This document shows positions 1 through 6,892 of a stretch of DNA of 21,087 nt, piece after piece (the stretch's first letter is position 1; every line of letters begins with the position of its first letter). The notes under the pieces were generated by a model. That model had not been told where the DNA came from. It saw only the letters and a list, made by a program, of their open reading frames with translations, and did not search any database. The DNA lies in the NCBI GenBank assembly GCA_009773975.1, contig VSMX01000015.1:2731-23817 (forward strand). Reading direction: 5' to 3'. A program made the translations under genes and the position numbers. The DNA is from Desulfovibrio sp. GTDB taxonomy: Bacteria > Desulfobacterota > Desulfovibrionia > Desulfovibrionales > Desulfovibrionaceae.

Positions 1-261
1 ATCAAGTTCACGCCCAAATGCCTGGAAGGCGATTCGGGGACAGAAAAGCTGGTTTCCTTTATCCGCACTTTCTGCGACCTCAAGCTCTGGCATGTGCAGT
101 TCAACGTGCTCAACAAGGAAACACTGCTCGCGGCCCAGAAGGATCCGGAAAAATATCGCAACCTGATTGTCCGCATCGCGGGCTACAGCGCCTATTTTGT
201 GGATTTGTCCCCGGATTTGCAGAATGACCTGATTGCTCGCACAGAGCATGAAAGCTGCTGA
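1..261 (+). CDS. Glycyl radical enzyme, C-terminal 86 codons (partial; pyruvate formate-lyase superfamily)
   Basis: This is the C-terminal end of a glycyl radical enzyme; the start lies outside the window. The open frame begins at base 1 and ends at TGA 259-261. It carries the glycyl radical loop RIAGYSAYF, with the radical-bearing Gly encoded by 181-183, followed by the usual C-terminal helix ending LQNDLIARTEH. In this family an activase abstracts an H atom from that Gly, and the radical is relayed to an active-site Cys in the missing part. The neighbouring gene encodes such an activase. Known family members include choline TMA-lyase, isethionate and dihydroxypropanesulfonate sulfite-lyases, glycerol/propanediol dehydratases and PFL2-type enzymes. 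The segment present contains no substrate-specific residues that I can use, so the substrate is left open. Family assignment is secure; the exact enzyme is not. Confidence 0.92.
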   Translation: MKFTPKCLEGDSGTEKLVSFIRTFCDLKLWHVQFNVLNKETLLAAQKDPEKYRNLIVRIAGYSAYFVDLSPDLQNDLIARTEHESC

Positions 262-280
262 TATTCACTGATATGCTGGA

Positions 281-300
281 GGAAAGCCGCAAGGCTTTCC
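281..300 (+). other. Perfect stem-loop with GCAA tetraloop just after the GRE stop codon
   Basis: An 8-bp perfect stem (281-288 with 293-300) closes a GCAA loop (289-292), which is a GNRA-type tetraloop. It begins 20 nt after the GRE stop codon and has no T-run behind it. It is more likely a 3' mRNA-stabilising or processing hairpin for the GRE transcript than a terminator by itself. The terminator-like hairpin at 308-352 follows immediately. Confidence 0.6.
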
Positions 301-307
301 CATGAAT

Positions 308-352
308 CCCGCCAGGACCAGACGAAATTTCGCCCTGGCTCTGGCGGGTTTT
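308..352 (+). terminator. Intrinsic terminator-like hairpin between GRE and activase genes
   Basis: CCCGCCAG (308-315) pairs perfectly with CTGGCGGG (341-348). An inner 4-bp helix (318-321 with 335-338) extends it, and TTTT (349-352) follows directly. This is the layout of a rho-independent terminator for the GRE mRNA. Because it precedes the activase start at 431, it probably makes the enzyme/activase ratio high, either by partial termination or by requiring a separate activase promoter. No convincing promoter was seen in 353-430. Confidence 0.65.
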
Positions 353-430
353 CTGGCAGGGACGGATAACCTTGCCCTGATGATTTTTTCCATGAAAATT
401 TGTATGACAATGGCTGACAAGGAGGGGGCT

Positions 431-1387
431 GTGGCCGATTATGACGATGACAGCCAGGATTTGGCGCGCGAAGGGGTTGTGTTCAATATTCAGAAATATT
501 CCGTGCATGATGGACCAGGCATCAGGACAATAGTTTTCCTGAAAGGCTGTCCCCTTCATTGCCGCTGGTGCAGTAATCCTGAATCCCAGAATCCTGTTCC
601 GGAACTGGCCTGGAATGAGGGACGCTGCATTGGCCTTTCCAAATGTGGCCACTGTATCGAAGTCTGCCCCAATGGCGCGCTTTTGGCCGGAGATAACGAC
701 TACCCCGTGCTGGACCGGTCAAAATGCGGCGAATGCCCGCATCTCTGCGCTGCTGCCTGTCCCTCCCAGGGACTGATTGTTTATGGCAAAAAGCGCACAG
801 TAGGCGATATCCTCGACCATGTGGAGCAGGACATGGCCTTTTATGCCCGCTCTGGCGGAGGAATGACGCTATCCGGCGGCGAGCCCCTGCATGATCGCGA
901 ATTTTCCACAGCCCTGCTAAGGCAGGCTCGCAAAAGAAGGATGAAAACGGCAATCGAGAGCTGCGGCATGGTTCCGGAAGAAAATATCCGTTCCGCGGCG
1001 CCCTATCTTACCAATGTGCTTTTTGATATAAAGCATCCCGATACAAAAACCCACGCCACTCAAACCGGGGCGGGAAATGATCGCATTCTGGCCAATTTTC
1101 ATCTTCTGGCCACAGAATATCCGAATCTGCCCATGCTTGCCAGGACTCCGATTATTCCTGGAGTCAACGACAATGTGGATGCAATCATGGCCATAGCCGA
1201 GATGATTCGACCCTATGAGCAGGTGAGGTATGAGCTTTTGCCTTATCACAGGCTGGGCACGCAAAAATATTATTTTTTGCATCGCGATCCGCCAATGGGT
1301 GAAATCAGCCTGGACAGCAAAGTCATGCCGCGTCTCCATTCCCTGATCAAACAAATACTTGGTGACAGAGCGCAGTTGCCGCATTGA
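431..1387 (+). CDS. Glycyl-radical-enzyme activating protein (radical SAM, two extra 4Fe-4S clusters)
   Basis: This is a 318-residue activase that would install the glycyl radical on the GRE encoded just upstream, using S-adenosylmethionine in the cytoplasm. The radical-SAM motif is C40-x3-C44-x2-C47. A ferredoxin-like insert follows with C67, C72, C75, C79 and C99, C102, C106, C110, which identifies the longer two-cluster activase subtype rather than the short PflA type. The SAM-binding stretch MTLSGGEP lies near 145-152. GTG 431 is chosen as start because AAGGAGG (419-425) sits 5 nt before it. The in-frame ATGs from 302 to 410 lack a ribosome site, and the ATG at 302 would place the terminator hairpin inside the coding region. 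The region 262-430 holds only the two hairpins. The family call is firm; the partner substrate is unknown. Confidence 0.93.
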   Translation: MADYDDDSQDLAREGVVFNIQKYSVHDGPGIRTIVFLKGCPLHCRWCSNPESQNPVPELAWNEGRCIGLSKCGHCIEVCPNGALLAGDNDYPVLDRSKCGECPHLCAAACPSQGLIVYGKKRTVGDILDHVEQDMAFYARSGGGMTLSGGEPLHDREFSTALLRQARKRRMKTAIESCGMVPEENIRSAAPYLTNVLFDIKHPDTKTHATQTGAGNDRILANFHLLATEYPNLPMLARTPIIPGVNDNVDAIMAIAEMIRPYEQVRYELLPYHRLGTQKYYFLHRDPPMGEISLDSKVMPRLHSLIKQILGDRAQLPH

Positions 1388-1414
1388 CGGAGTGCCTGGC
1401 GCAAAGGATTGAAC

Positions 1415-2803
1415 ATGGCCGACTGCCTCAGCCAGCTGCTTGGGCATTATGCGAAATTTATCCTGGATTCTCTTTCGGATGGGGTATTCATTTCCGATGT
1501 GGCGGGAAAGACCATCTACATCAACAGGATGTATGAACAGCTTACGGGAATCAGGCAAAAGGATGTGCAAGGCAAAAATGTGCGTCTTCTGCTTCAGGAG
1601 GGCGTCTTCGATCATATCCTGAATCCGGAAATCGTGCGCACACGGGAACCAGTAACCCATACCCAGCAATTAGGCAATGGCACAAGGCTTGTGCTTTCCG
1701 GTTATCCTGTTTTTGATGAAGAAGGCACCTTGCGCCTGGTGGTGACTTTTGCCCGCGATGTAACACGTCTTGCAAGTCTGCAGAGCCAGGTCGATGCCCA
1801 GCATCAGCTCATAGACCAGATCAGCGGCCATCTGGCCCATATTGACCATGAGAATAATCGCCAGGAGCCAGTATTTGCCGGCGAAGCCATGCGCAAGACA
1901 ATGGAATTGACCAGGCGTTTTGCGGATACGGACGCGACTGTGCTTATTCTGGGCGAAACAGGGGTGGGCAAGGATGTTTTTGGCCGATACCTTCACAGCA
2001 TCTCGGCCAGAAAAGACAAGATCATGCTCAAGGTTGACTGTGGCGGCCTTGCCGAAAGCCTTGCAGAATCCGAACTTTTCGGCTATCAGCCCGGCGCGTT
2101 TACCGGCGCTTCTTCCAAAGGCAAGACAGGTTATTTTGAAATTGCGGATGGTAGCACAATCTTTCTTGATGAGATTGGCGAATTGCCTCTTTCCATGCAG
2201 ACCAGGCTTTTGCGAGTGCTTCAGGATGGGGAAATTGTGCGCGTTGGTTCTTCCAAACCGCGCAAAATAGATGTTCGTGTTATCGCGGCCACCAATCGCG
2301 ATCTCGCCAAATGCGTGGAGGATGGGACATTCAGGCGCGACCTTTTCTACAGGCTGAATGTCGCAACACTCCGCATACCTCCGCTAAGGGAAAGACCCGA
2401 GGATATATTGCCCCTTGCTGAGCATTATCTCAAGGAATATACGGCAAAATACCATAAATCCATGGCTTTCATGGATGTTACGCTTGACCTTTTGCTGGCC
2501 TGGCACTGGCCCGGCAATGTGCGGGAATTGCAGAACATGATTCACAGCCTTGTTATTACCCAGAAAGGACCGCTGATAACTCCGGATGATTTGCCCATCC
2601 AGATTTCGCCGCGCAAGACAACTCCGTGCAGTGAGGAAATCCTGGCCCCGCGCCATTCACTAAAAGAAATTGTGGCCGAAATGGAGAGGGATTTTTTGCG
2701 CAAGGCTGTTGAGGCGCATGGTTCCGTGCAAAAAGTGGCTGAATTATACAAGGTCAACAGAAGCACAATCTTCCGAAAACTGAGAATGCCGGAAAATTGG
2801 TAG
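1415..2803 (+). CDS. PAS-domain sigma-54-dependent transcriptional activator, probable regulator of the GRE cluster
   Basis: This is a 462-residue bacterial enhancer-binding protein. A PAS sensor domain (about 10-118) and a short coiled-coil linker (about 120-145) lead into an AAA+ domain (about 153-385) and a Fis-type helix-turn-helix (about 438-456). Walker A is GETGVGKD (180-187), the sigma-54-contacting GAFTGA loop is 227-232, Walker B is near 248-253 and the arginine-finger stretch FRRDLFYRL is near 306-314. All key residues are present, so it should remodel sigma-54 RNA polymerase. ATG 1415 is preferred over the upstream TTG 1409 because AAGG (1404-1407) lies 7 nt upstream. It starts 27 nt after the activase stop, so it probably shares a transcript and controls the GRE genes. 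The PAS ligand is unknown. Confidence 0.92.
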   Translation: MADCLSQLLGHYAKFILDSLSDGVFISDVAGKTIYINRMYEQLTGIRQKDVQGKNVRLLLQEGVFDHILNPEIVRTREPVTHTQQLGNGTRLVLSGYPVFDEEGTLRLVVTFARDVTRLASLQSQVDAQHQLIDQISGHLAHIDHENNRQEPVFAGEAMRKTMELTRRFADTDATVLILGETGVGKDVFGRYLHSISARKDKIMLKVDCGGLAESLAESELFGYQPGAFTGASSKGKTGYFEIADGSTIFLDEIGELPLSMQTRLLRVLQDGEIVRVGSSKPRKIDVRVIAATNRDLAKCVEDGTFRRDLFYRLNVATLRIPPLRERPEDILPLAEHYLKEYTAKYHKSMAFMDVTLDLLLAWHWPGNVRELQNMIHSLVITQKGPLITPDDLPIQISPRKTTPCSEEILAPRHSLKEIVAEMERDFLRKAVEAHGSVQKVAELYKVNRSTIFRKLRMPENW

Positions 2804-2905
2804 CAATGCCCATCTGGTTTTTGCTTTTTGCGCCTGCATCTGGCACCTGGCCCTGGAGTTCGGGGCGCGAGCTTATGGCCTTCAAGTCGGCTTTAGGATG
2901 AAAAA

Positions 2906-4468
2906 TTATTTGTTGGCCGGTTTTTGCTTGCGCCGAAAATGCCTGTAGTTCAGGCCATAACGATTCATCCGCAGGGAAAGCACCCGTTCAGTCATTCCCA
3001 GGGCCAGCGCGGCCTTTCCAATATGCCCCATGCTCGTTTCCAGGGCTGCCTCTATACTGGCTTTTTCCACCTCTTCCATTTTATTTTTCAGATTGCCTGT
3101 AGCCTGCCAATGGTTTTCCGCCGAGCCTTGATGTGTTTGTCCCGTTCCCCGCAACGCTTCAGGCAAGTGCGCGGGGAGAACCACATTTCCCGAGCCAAGC
3201 AGGATGACAGCGCGCGCCATTGCGTTTTGAAGCTCACGGATGTTGCCCGGCCATTGATAGCGCTGAAGCATATCCATTGCAGCCAGGCTAAGGTGGGGAC
3301 GTTTGCGTTCGGCAAGTCTGGCTTCCCGCCGCAAAAAATGGTCGGCAAGCGAGGGAAGGTCTTCAAGCCTTTCCCGCAGGGGAGGAAGATAAATTGGGAA
3401 AACATTAAGCCTGTAGAACAGATCGCGCCGAAACGTTCCAGTCTCCACCATTTTTTCTAGATTACGATTTGTGGCCGCAATCACGCGCACATCAACGTGC
3501 AGGGTATGCATCCCTCCCAGGCGCTCGAAGGCATGTTCCTGCAGAACGCGCAAAAGTTTGGCCTGAACAAGCAGACTAAGTTCTCCTACCTCATCCAGGA
3601 AAAGAGTACCCCCGTTGGCGAGCTCAAAACGACCCTTTCGGGTCTGGGACGCGCCGGTAAAAGCGCCCCTTTCATGCCCGAAAAGCTCGCTTTCAATCAG
3701 ATTTTCTGGCAGGGCCGCGCAGTTCAGGGAAATAAAGGGGCCAGACTGGCGGCCGCTGGCCTCGTGTATGGCCCTTGCTGCTAGTTCCTTGCCTGTGCCG
3801 GATTCCCCCTGCAGGAAAACATTGGCCTGAGTTGGCGCAACCTGGGCTATCTGGGCATATACCTGGCGCATGCATTCGCTATAGCCAACAAAGCCGTGCT
3901 GGCGCGTATCGTGTGAGCCGGACTGCGGCAATCCTGTCTGGCCGTCAAGCGCTGCCGGGGCAAGCATGGTGGCAATAATCTGCAAGAGACGCAATTCATT
4001 TTCCAGATTGGGTGCATCGGCAAGAAGCTTGTCCGCGGAAAGAGCCCCGACTGTTTCCCCATCAAGCCTTATCGGCACGCAAATGAAGGAAACAGCTTCC
4101 CGATCAAGATTTCTGGAACGGGTCCGATTGAGAAAAAGCGGTTCCCTGGCCACATCCGAAATGCACATGGCCTTGCCGCTTTCGATTACCTTTCCTGTAA
4201 CGCCCTCGCCGGGCAAATATTCGCCCCTGCGCATTTCGGCTGCCTTGAGGCCGTATGCCGCGCGAATCCGGATTTTTTTGTCCGATGGGTCAACCAGGGT
4301 AATGGCGCCTCGCATCATGCCCAGGCGGGTTGCCATCAAGGCCAGCGCGCGGTTGAGAATCTCCTCGACGCCGCTTGCATTTTCCAGCATTAGCGCAAGT
4401 TCGTGGAGCAGGGAAATCTGATCCTGGCAAGTTGTCATGGAAGTTGGCACATCCATATCATCAATCAT
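2906..4468 (-). CDS. GAF-domain (NifA-like) sigma-54-dependent transcriptional activator
   Basis: This 520-residue regulator has a GAF sensor domain (about 25-170), an AAA+ domain (about 195-430) and a C-terminal Fis-like helix-turn-helix (about 481-503). Walker A is GESGTGKE (221-228), GAFTGA is at 268-273, Walker B is at 286-293, and FRRDLFYRL is near 346-354. It is therefore a competent sigma-54 activator of the NifA architecture. Nothing in it or around it suggests nitrogen fixation, so the nifA name is not applied. It converges with the PAS-type activator (102-bp gap) and lies downstream of dsrP on the same strand. No ribosome site is visible before ATG 4468; in-frame ATGs at 4456 and 4435 are alternatives. 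The gene begins only about 11 nt past the hairpin at 4479-4507. Its target is unknown; the dsr operon or the GRE cluster are the natural candidates. Confidence 0.9.
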   Translation of the reverse strand: MIDDMDVPTSMTTCQDQISLLHELALMLENASGVEEILNRALALMATRLGMMRGAITLVDPSDKKIRIRAAYGLKAAEMRRGEYLPGEGVTGKVIESGKAMCISDVAREPLFLNRTRSRNLDREAVSFICVPIRLDGETVGALSADKLLADAPNLENELRLLQIIATMLAPAALDGQTGLPQSGSHDTRQHGFVGYSECMRQVYAQIAQVAPTQANVFLQGESGTGKELAARAIHEASGRQSGPFISLNCAALPENLIESELFGHERGAFTGASQTRKGRFELANGGTLFLDEVGELSLLVQAKLLRVLQEHAFERLGGMHTLHVDVRVIAATNRNLEKMVETGTFRRDLFYRLNVFPIYLPPLRERLEDLPSLADHFLRREARLAERKRPHLSLAAMDMLQRYQWPGNIRELQNAMARAVILLGSGNVVLPAHLPEALRGTGQTHQGSAENHWQATGNLKNKMEEVEKASIEAALETSMGHIGKAALALGMTERVLSLRMNRYGLNYRHFRRKQKPANK

Positions 4469-4478
4469 GTTCTGAATG

Positions 4479-4507
4479 AAAAGCCCCGGATCTGATAGAT
4501 CCGGGGC
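4479..4507 (-). terminator. Rho-independent terminator downstream of dsrP
   Basis: A 10-bp perfect stem (4483-4492 with 4498-4507) has a 5-nt loop. On the minus strand it is followed by TTTT (4482-4479). It lies 44 nt past the dsrP stop and should end the dsrMKJOP transcript. The plus strand also has T5 after it (4511-4515), but no + strand gene ends here. The downstream regulator starts almost at once, so the hairpin may also act as an attenuator for it. Confidence 0.8.
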
Positions 4508-4551
4508 AGATTTTTCAAATGCCGCAAGGCATCATGAGTTTCAGGTCCTTG

Positions 4552-5718
4552 TCATTCGCTGAAATGGTGGGTTTCCTTTTTCACGCTCAGGGCGATTCTC
4601 CAGAGCAGGGAAAGCACCAGGGCCCCAACTGCATAAACCCCAAGGGCAACCATGCATTCCTTGAATGTTGGCATATAGGGTGTAAATGCCTCAAACATAT
4701 TGGGCGTGAAACCGCCGATAAGCAGGCCAAGTCCCTTATCTATCCAGGTGGCAGCCACAAGCATGATCAAGGCTATGGGCAGGAGCCGGCTTGTTCTCAG
4801 CTGCGGTGGAATGAGAATAACCAGGCAGCCAACTGCCATTACGACAGCGGCCCACATCCAGTAGCTCACCCATGCCAGATGGCCGCCGTGCCCGGCAAAC
4901 AGGAAGGTAATTGGTTCCATGTGGCCGGGGATATTGCTGTAGTAGGCTGTGAAGAGTTCAAGCAGGTAGAAGAAGACATTTATGCACATGGCGTATGTGA
5001 TAATTGTCGCCAGGGTCTTGATGGCGTCCCGGCCGGGATCGAAACCTGTGAGCCTGCGCACGATAAAGAGCAGGAGGAGCAGGATTGCCGGTCCCGAGCA
5101 GAAAGCCGAGGAAAGGAAGCGGGCAGCCATGATGGCGGTCAGCCAGTAATGGCGTCCGGGTATGCCGGCATACAGGAAAGCCGTAACCGTATGGATGGAG
5201 AAGGCCCACAGGATTGAGAGGTAAATGAGGGGCTTGATCCATTTGGGCGGTTCCGCGTCGCGCAGTTCGGCTTCGAGTGTTACCCAGCCTATTACGATGT
5301 TCAGCAAAAGATAGCCAATCAGCACAATCATGTCATAGAACATGACCGAATTTGGCGTGGGATAGAGCAGGACATTGAGCATCCTCTGGGGCTGGCCAAG
5401 GTCAACCACGATAAAGAGGGCGCACATGATAACGGCCGCGACAGCCATGAATTCACCAAAAATGATCATCTTCTTGAATTTCACATAGTGGTGAAAATAG
5501 GCCGGCAAAACCAGCATGACGGCCGAAGCCGCGACGCCGACGAAATATGTGAACTGCGAAATGTAGAGGCCCCAGGAAACATCGCGGCTCATGCCGGTAA
5601 TGCCCAGGCCGTTCAGCAGCTGGTCAATATAGACAATGCCGCAGACACAGATCACTGCGCACAGAAAGAGCAGCCATAAATAGTAGCTGACGGATGCTTT
5701 GAGTAACTTTTCAACCAT
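4552..5718 (-). CDS. dsrP: DsrP, NrfD-like integral membrane subunit of the sulfite-reduction-associated DsrMKJOP complex
   Basis: This 388-residue, very hydrophobic protein is of the NrfD/PsrC type, with about ten predicted transmembrane helices spread along its length. It has no cofactor-binding cysteine motif. In the family it is the quinone-interacting membrane anchor that exchanges electrons with the periplasmic ferredoxin-like subunit DsrO. It follows dsrO by 11 nt, with a GGGAGA ribosome site before ATG 5718, and it is the last gene before the terminator at 4479-4507. Identification rests on the NrfD-like hydrophobic pattern and on its place in the dsrM-K-J-O-P order. Taken alone it could be any NrfD-type subunit. 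Confidence 0.93.
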   Translation of the reverse strand: MVEKLLKASVSYYLWLLFLCAVICVCGIVYIDQLLNGLGITGMSRDVSWGLYISQFTYFVGVAASAVMLVLPAYFHHYVKFKKMIIFGEFMAVAAVIMCALFIVVDLGQPQRMLNVLLYPTPNSVMFYDMIVLIGYLLLNIVIGWVTLEAELRDAEPPKWIKPLIYLSILWAFSIHTVTAFLYAGIPGRHYWLTAIMAARFLSSAFCSGPAILLLLLFIVRRLTGFDPGRDAIKTLATIITYAMCINVFFYLLELFTAYYSNIPGHMEPITFLFAGHGGHLAWVSYWMWAAVVMAVGCLVILIPPQLRTSRLLPIALIMLVAATWIDKGLGLLIGGFTPNMFEAFTPYMPTFKECMVALGVYAVGALVLSLLWRIALSVKKETHHFSE

Positions 5719-5729
5719 GGCCTGTCTCC

Positions 5730-6509
5730 CTATATGAGGTAATATACGCCAGGCTGTGTGCCAAGGCTCGGTTTGCGGCGAATGCTGAAGCGCGCGGCAA
5801 GCGCCTGGCGAACATTGGAATTCGGATCCTCAAGATCGCCAAACAGAATTGCGCCCCGGGCAGCTTCCACACAGGCCGGCAGTTTTCCTTCCGCCAGCCT
5901 TTCCACGCAGAAATTGCATTTTTCCACTACGCCAATCATGCGGGTCGGGAAATCCGGATTGGGCACCGGATTGGAAAGATAATTGCGCGGATCGACAAAA
6001 TTGAACGAGCGGGCGCCGTAGGGGCAGCCGGCCATGCAGAAACGGCAGCCTATGCAGCGGTGGTAGTCCATTGCAACAATGCCGTCCTCCATCTTGTAGG
6101 TCGCCTGGGTCGGACACACGCGCACACAGGGCGGATTCGTGCAATGGTTGCAAAGCAGGAGATAGGGTTTTGAACGCGTTGCCGTGTTCAGGTGGGCATT
6201 CATTTCATCGGGGAAAACATGTTCAAAGGTATCTGTCCAGATCCATTTGACATTCCTGTCATCGTGGATGTCCGGTATATTGTGGGCCTTCTGGCAGGCT
6301 TCTATACAGGGCGCATAATCCGCTTCGGTGCGAAAACGCCTGGTGTCGATGACCATGGCCCAGCGTTTTGCCGTAAGCATTCCATCTCTTTTCACATAAC
6401 GGCCTGGCGCTATCTGGGCTTCGGCCGCTCCTGCCGCCGCCAATCCCGAGGCAAGGGCCATTGCCGAAAAGCCGGCAATTTTGAGAAAGTGTCTTCTGCT
6501 AGTTTTCAT
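5730..6509 (-). CDS. dsrO: DsrO, Tat-exported periplasmic iron-sulfur subunit of DsrMKJOP
   Basis: This 259-residue protein begins with a twin-arginine signal (SRRHFLK at 4-10), a hydrophobic stretch and a plausible signal-peptidase site near AAEA-Q (about 31-32). It should therefore be exported folded. Cysteine groups typical of NrfC/HybA-like four-cluster ferredoxins are visible: C120-x2-C123-x4-C128-x3-C132, C152-x2-C155-x2-C158-x3-C162, C198-x2-C201-x11-C213, plus C68-x3-C72. It would pass electrons between DsrJ and the membrane subunit DsrP. ATG 6509 is chosen because it starts exactly at the Tat signal and shares one base with the dsrJ stop (TAATG). The upstream extension to 6587 would bury the signal peptide. 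The assignment is strong from sequence plus operon order. Confidence 0.95.
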   Translation of the reverse strand: MKTSRRHFLKIAGFSAMALASGLAAAGAAEAQIAPGRYVKRDGMLTAKRWAMVIDTRRFRTEADYAPCIEACQKAHNIPDIHDDRNVKWIWTDTFEHVFPDEMNAHLNTATRSKPYLLLCNHCTNPPCVRVCPTQATYKMEDGIVAMDYHRCIGCRFCMAGCPYGARSFNFVDPRNYLSNPVPNPDFPTRMIGVVEKCNFCVERLAEGKLPACVEAARGAILFGDLEDPNSNVRQALAARFSIRRKPSLGTQPGVYYLI

Positions 6510-6892
6510 TACTTGCCCTCCGTGGGAATAATGTGGCAAGTCCAGCAATAGGGATAGACGCTGTTGGCCACATGGCACTTTTCGCAAAATTCCGCATAGT
6601 TGTTATGACATTTCATGCAGGTGTTCTGCAGGCTGATAGCGAATTTCTTCCCTGTGAGAGCCGAGACATATTCGCGGTTTTCCTCGCGCAAGGCCTGGTC
6701 GCGCCATTCGTTGAGCAGGCGCATGTGGTTCGCGCGCATGAATTCGGTATCTTCAATACAGGTTTTTTCATTGGTGGGCAAAACCACGCCTGTATTTGTG
6801 TAATCCTTGCCAATCCAGCTCGTCCAGAAAGGAGAGCTGAATATGGCCACAAAGATGACAATGCCCAGGATGACTGCTTTGGCGTTATACAT
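6509..6892 (-). CDS. dsrJ: DsrJ, membrane-anchored triheme cytochrome c of DsrMKJOP
   Basis: This is a small 127-residue protein with an N-terminal hydrophobic helix (about 6-25), probably an uncleaved anchor, followed by a periplasmic domain. Three heme c motifs are present: CMKCH (92-96), CEKCH (103-107) and CWTCH (116-120). Known DsrJ proteins contain one heme with unusual His/Cys ligation; C45 in the conserved-looking TCIEDT stretch is the only non-heme-motif cysteine and so is the obvious ligand candidate. The start ATG 6892 abuts the dsrK stop with no gap, and the stop overlaps the dsrO start, indicating translational coupling. Size, heme count and position all match the family. Confidence 0.95.
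   Translation of the reverse strand: MYNAKAVILGIVIFVAIFSSPFWTSWIGKDYTNTGVVLPTNEKTCIEDTEFMRANHMRLLNEWRDQALREENREYVSALTGKKFAISLQNTCMKCHNNYAEFCEKCHVANSVYPYCWTCHIIPTEGK

Noticed and set aside
273..305. Ten-codon mini-ORF after the GRE stop, covering the first hairpin
   Set aside because: No ribosome site at proper distance and too short to distinguish from chance; the hairpin explains the sequence better.
917..1669. 250-codon open frame on - opposite the activase and PAS regulator
   Set aside because: Antisense shadow spanning two unrelated well-supported genes; no domain pattern.
2841..2856. TGGCAC resembling the -24 element of a sigma-54 promoter in the convergent gap 2804-2905
   Set aside because: The GC dinucleotide expected ten bases after GG is absent, and the gap lies between two gene ends, so no gene would be driven.
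4519..5217. 232-codon open frame on + opposite dsrP
   Set aside because: Shadow of a membrane-protein gene; the hydrophilic His/Gln/Glu-rich translation is what antisense hydrophobic codons give.
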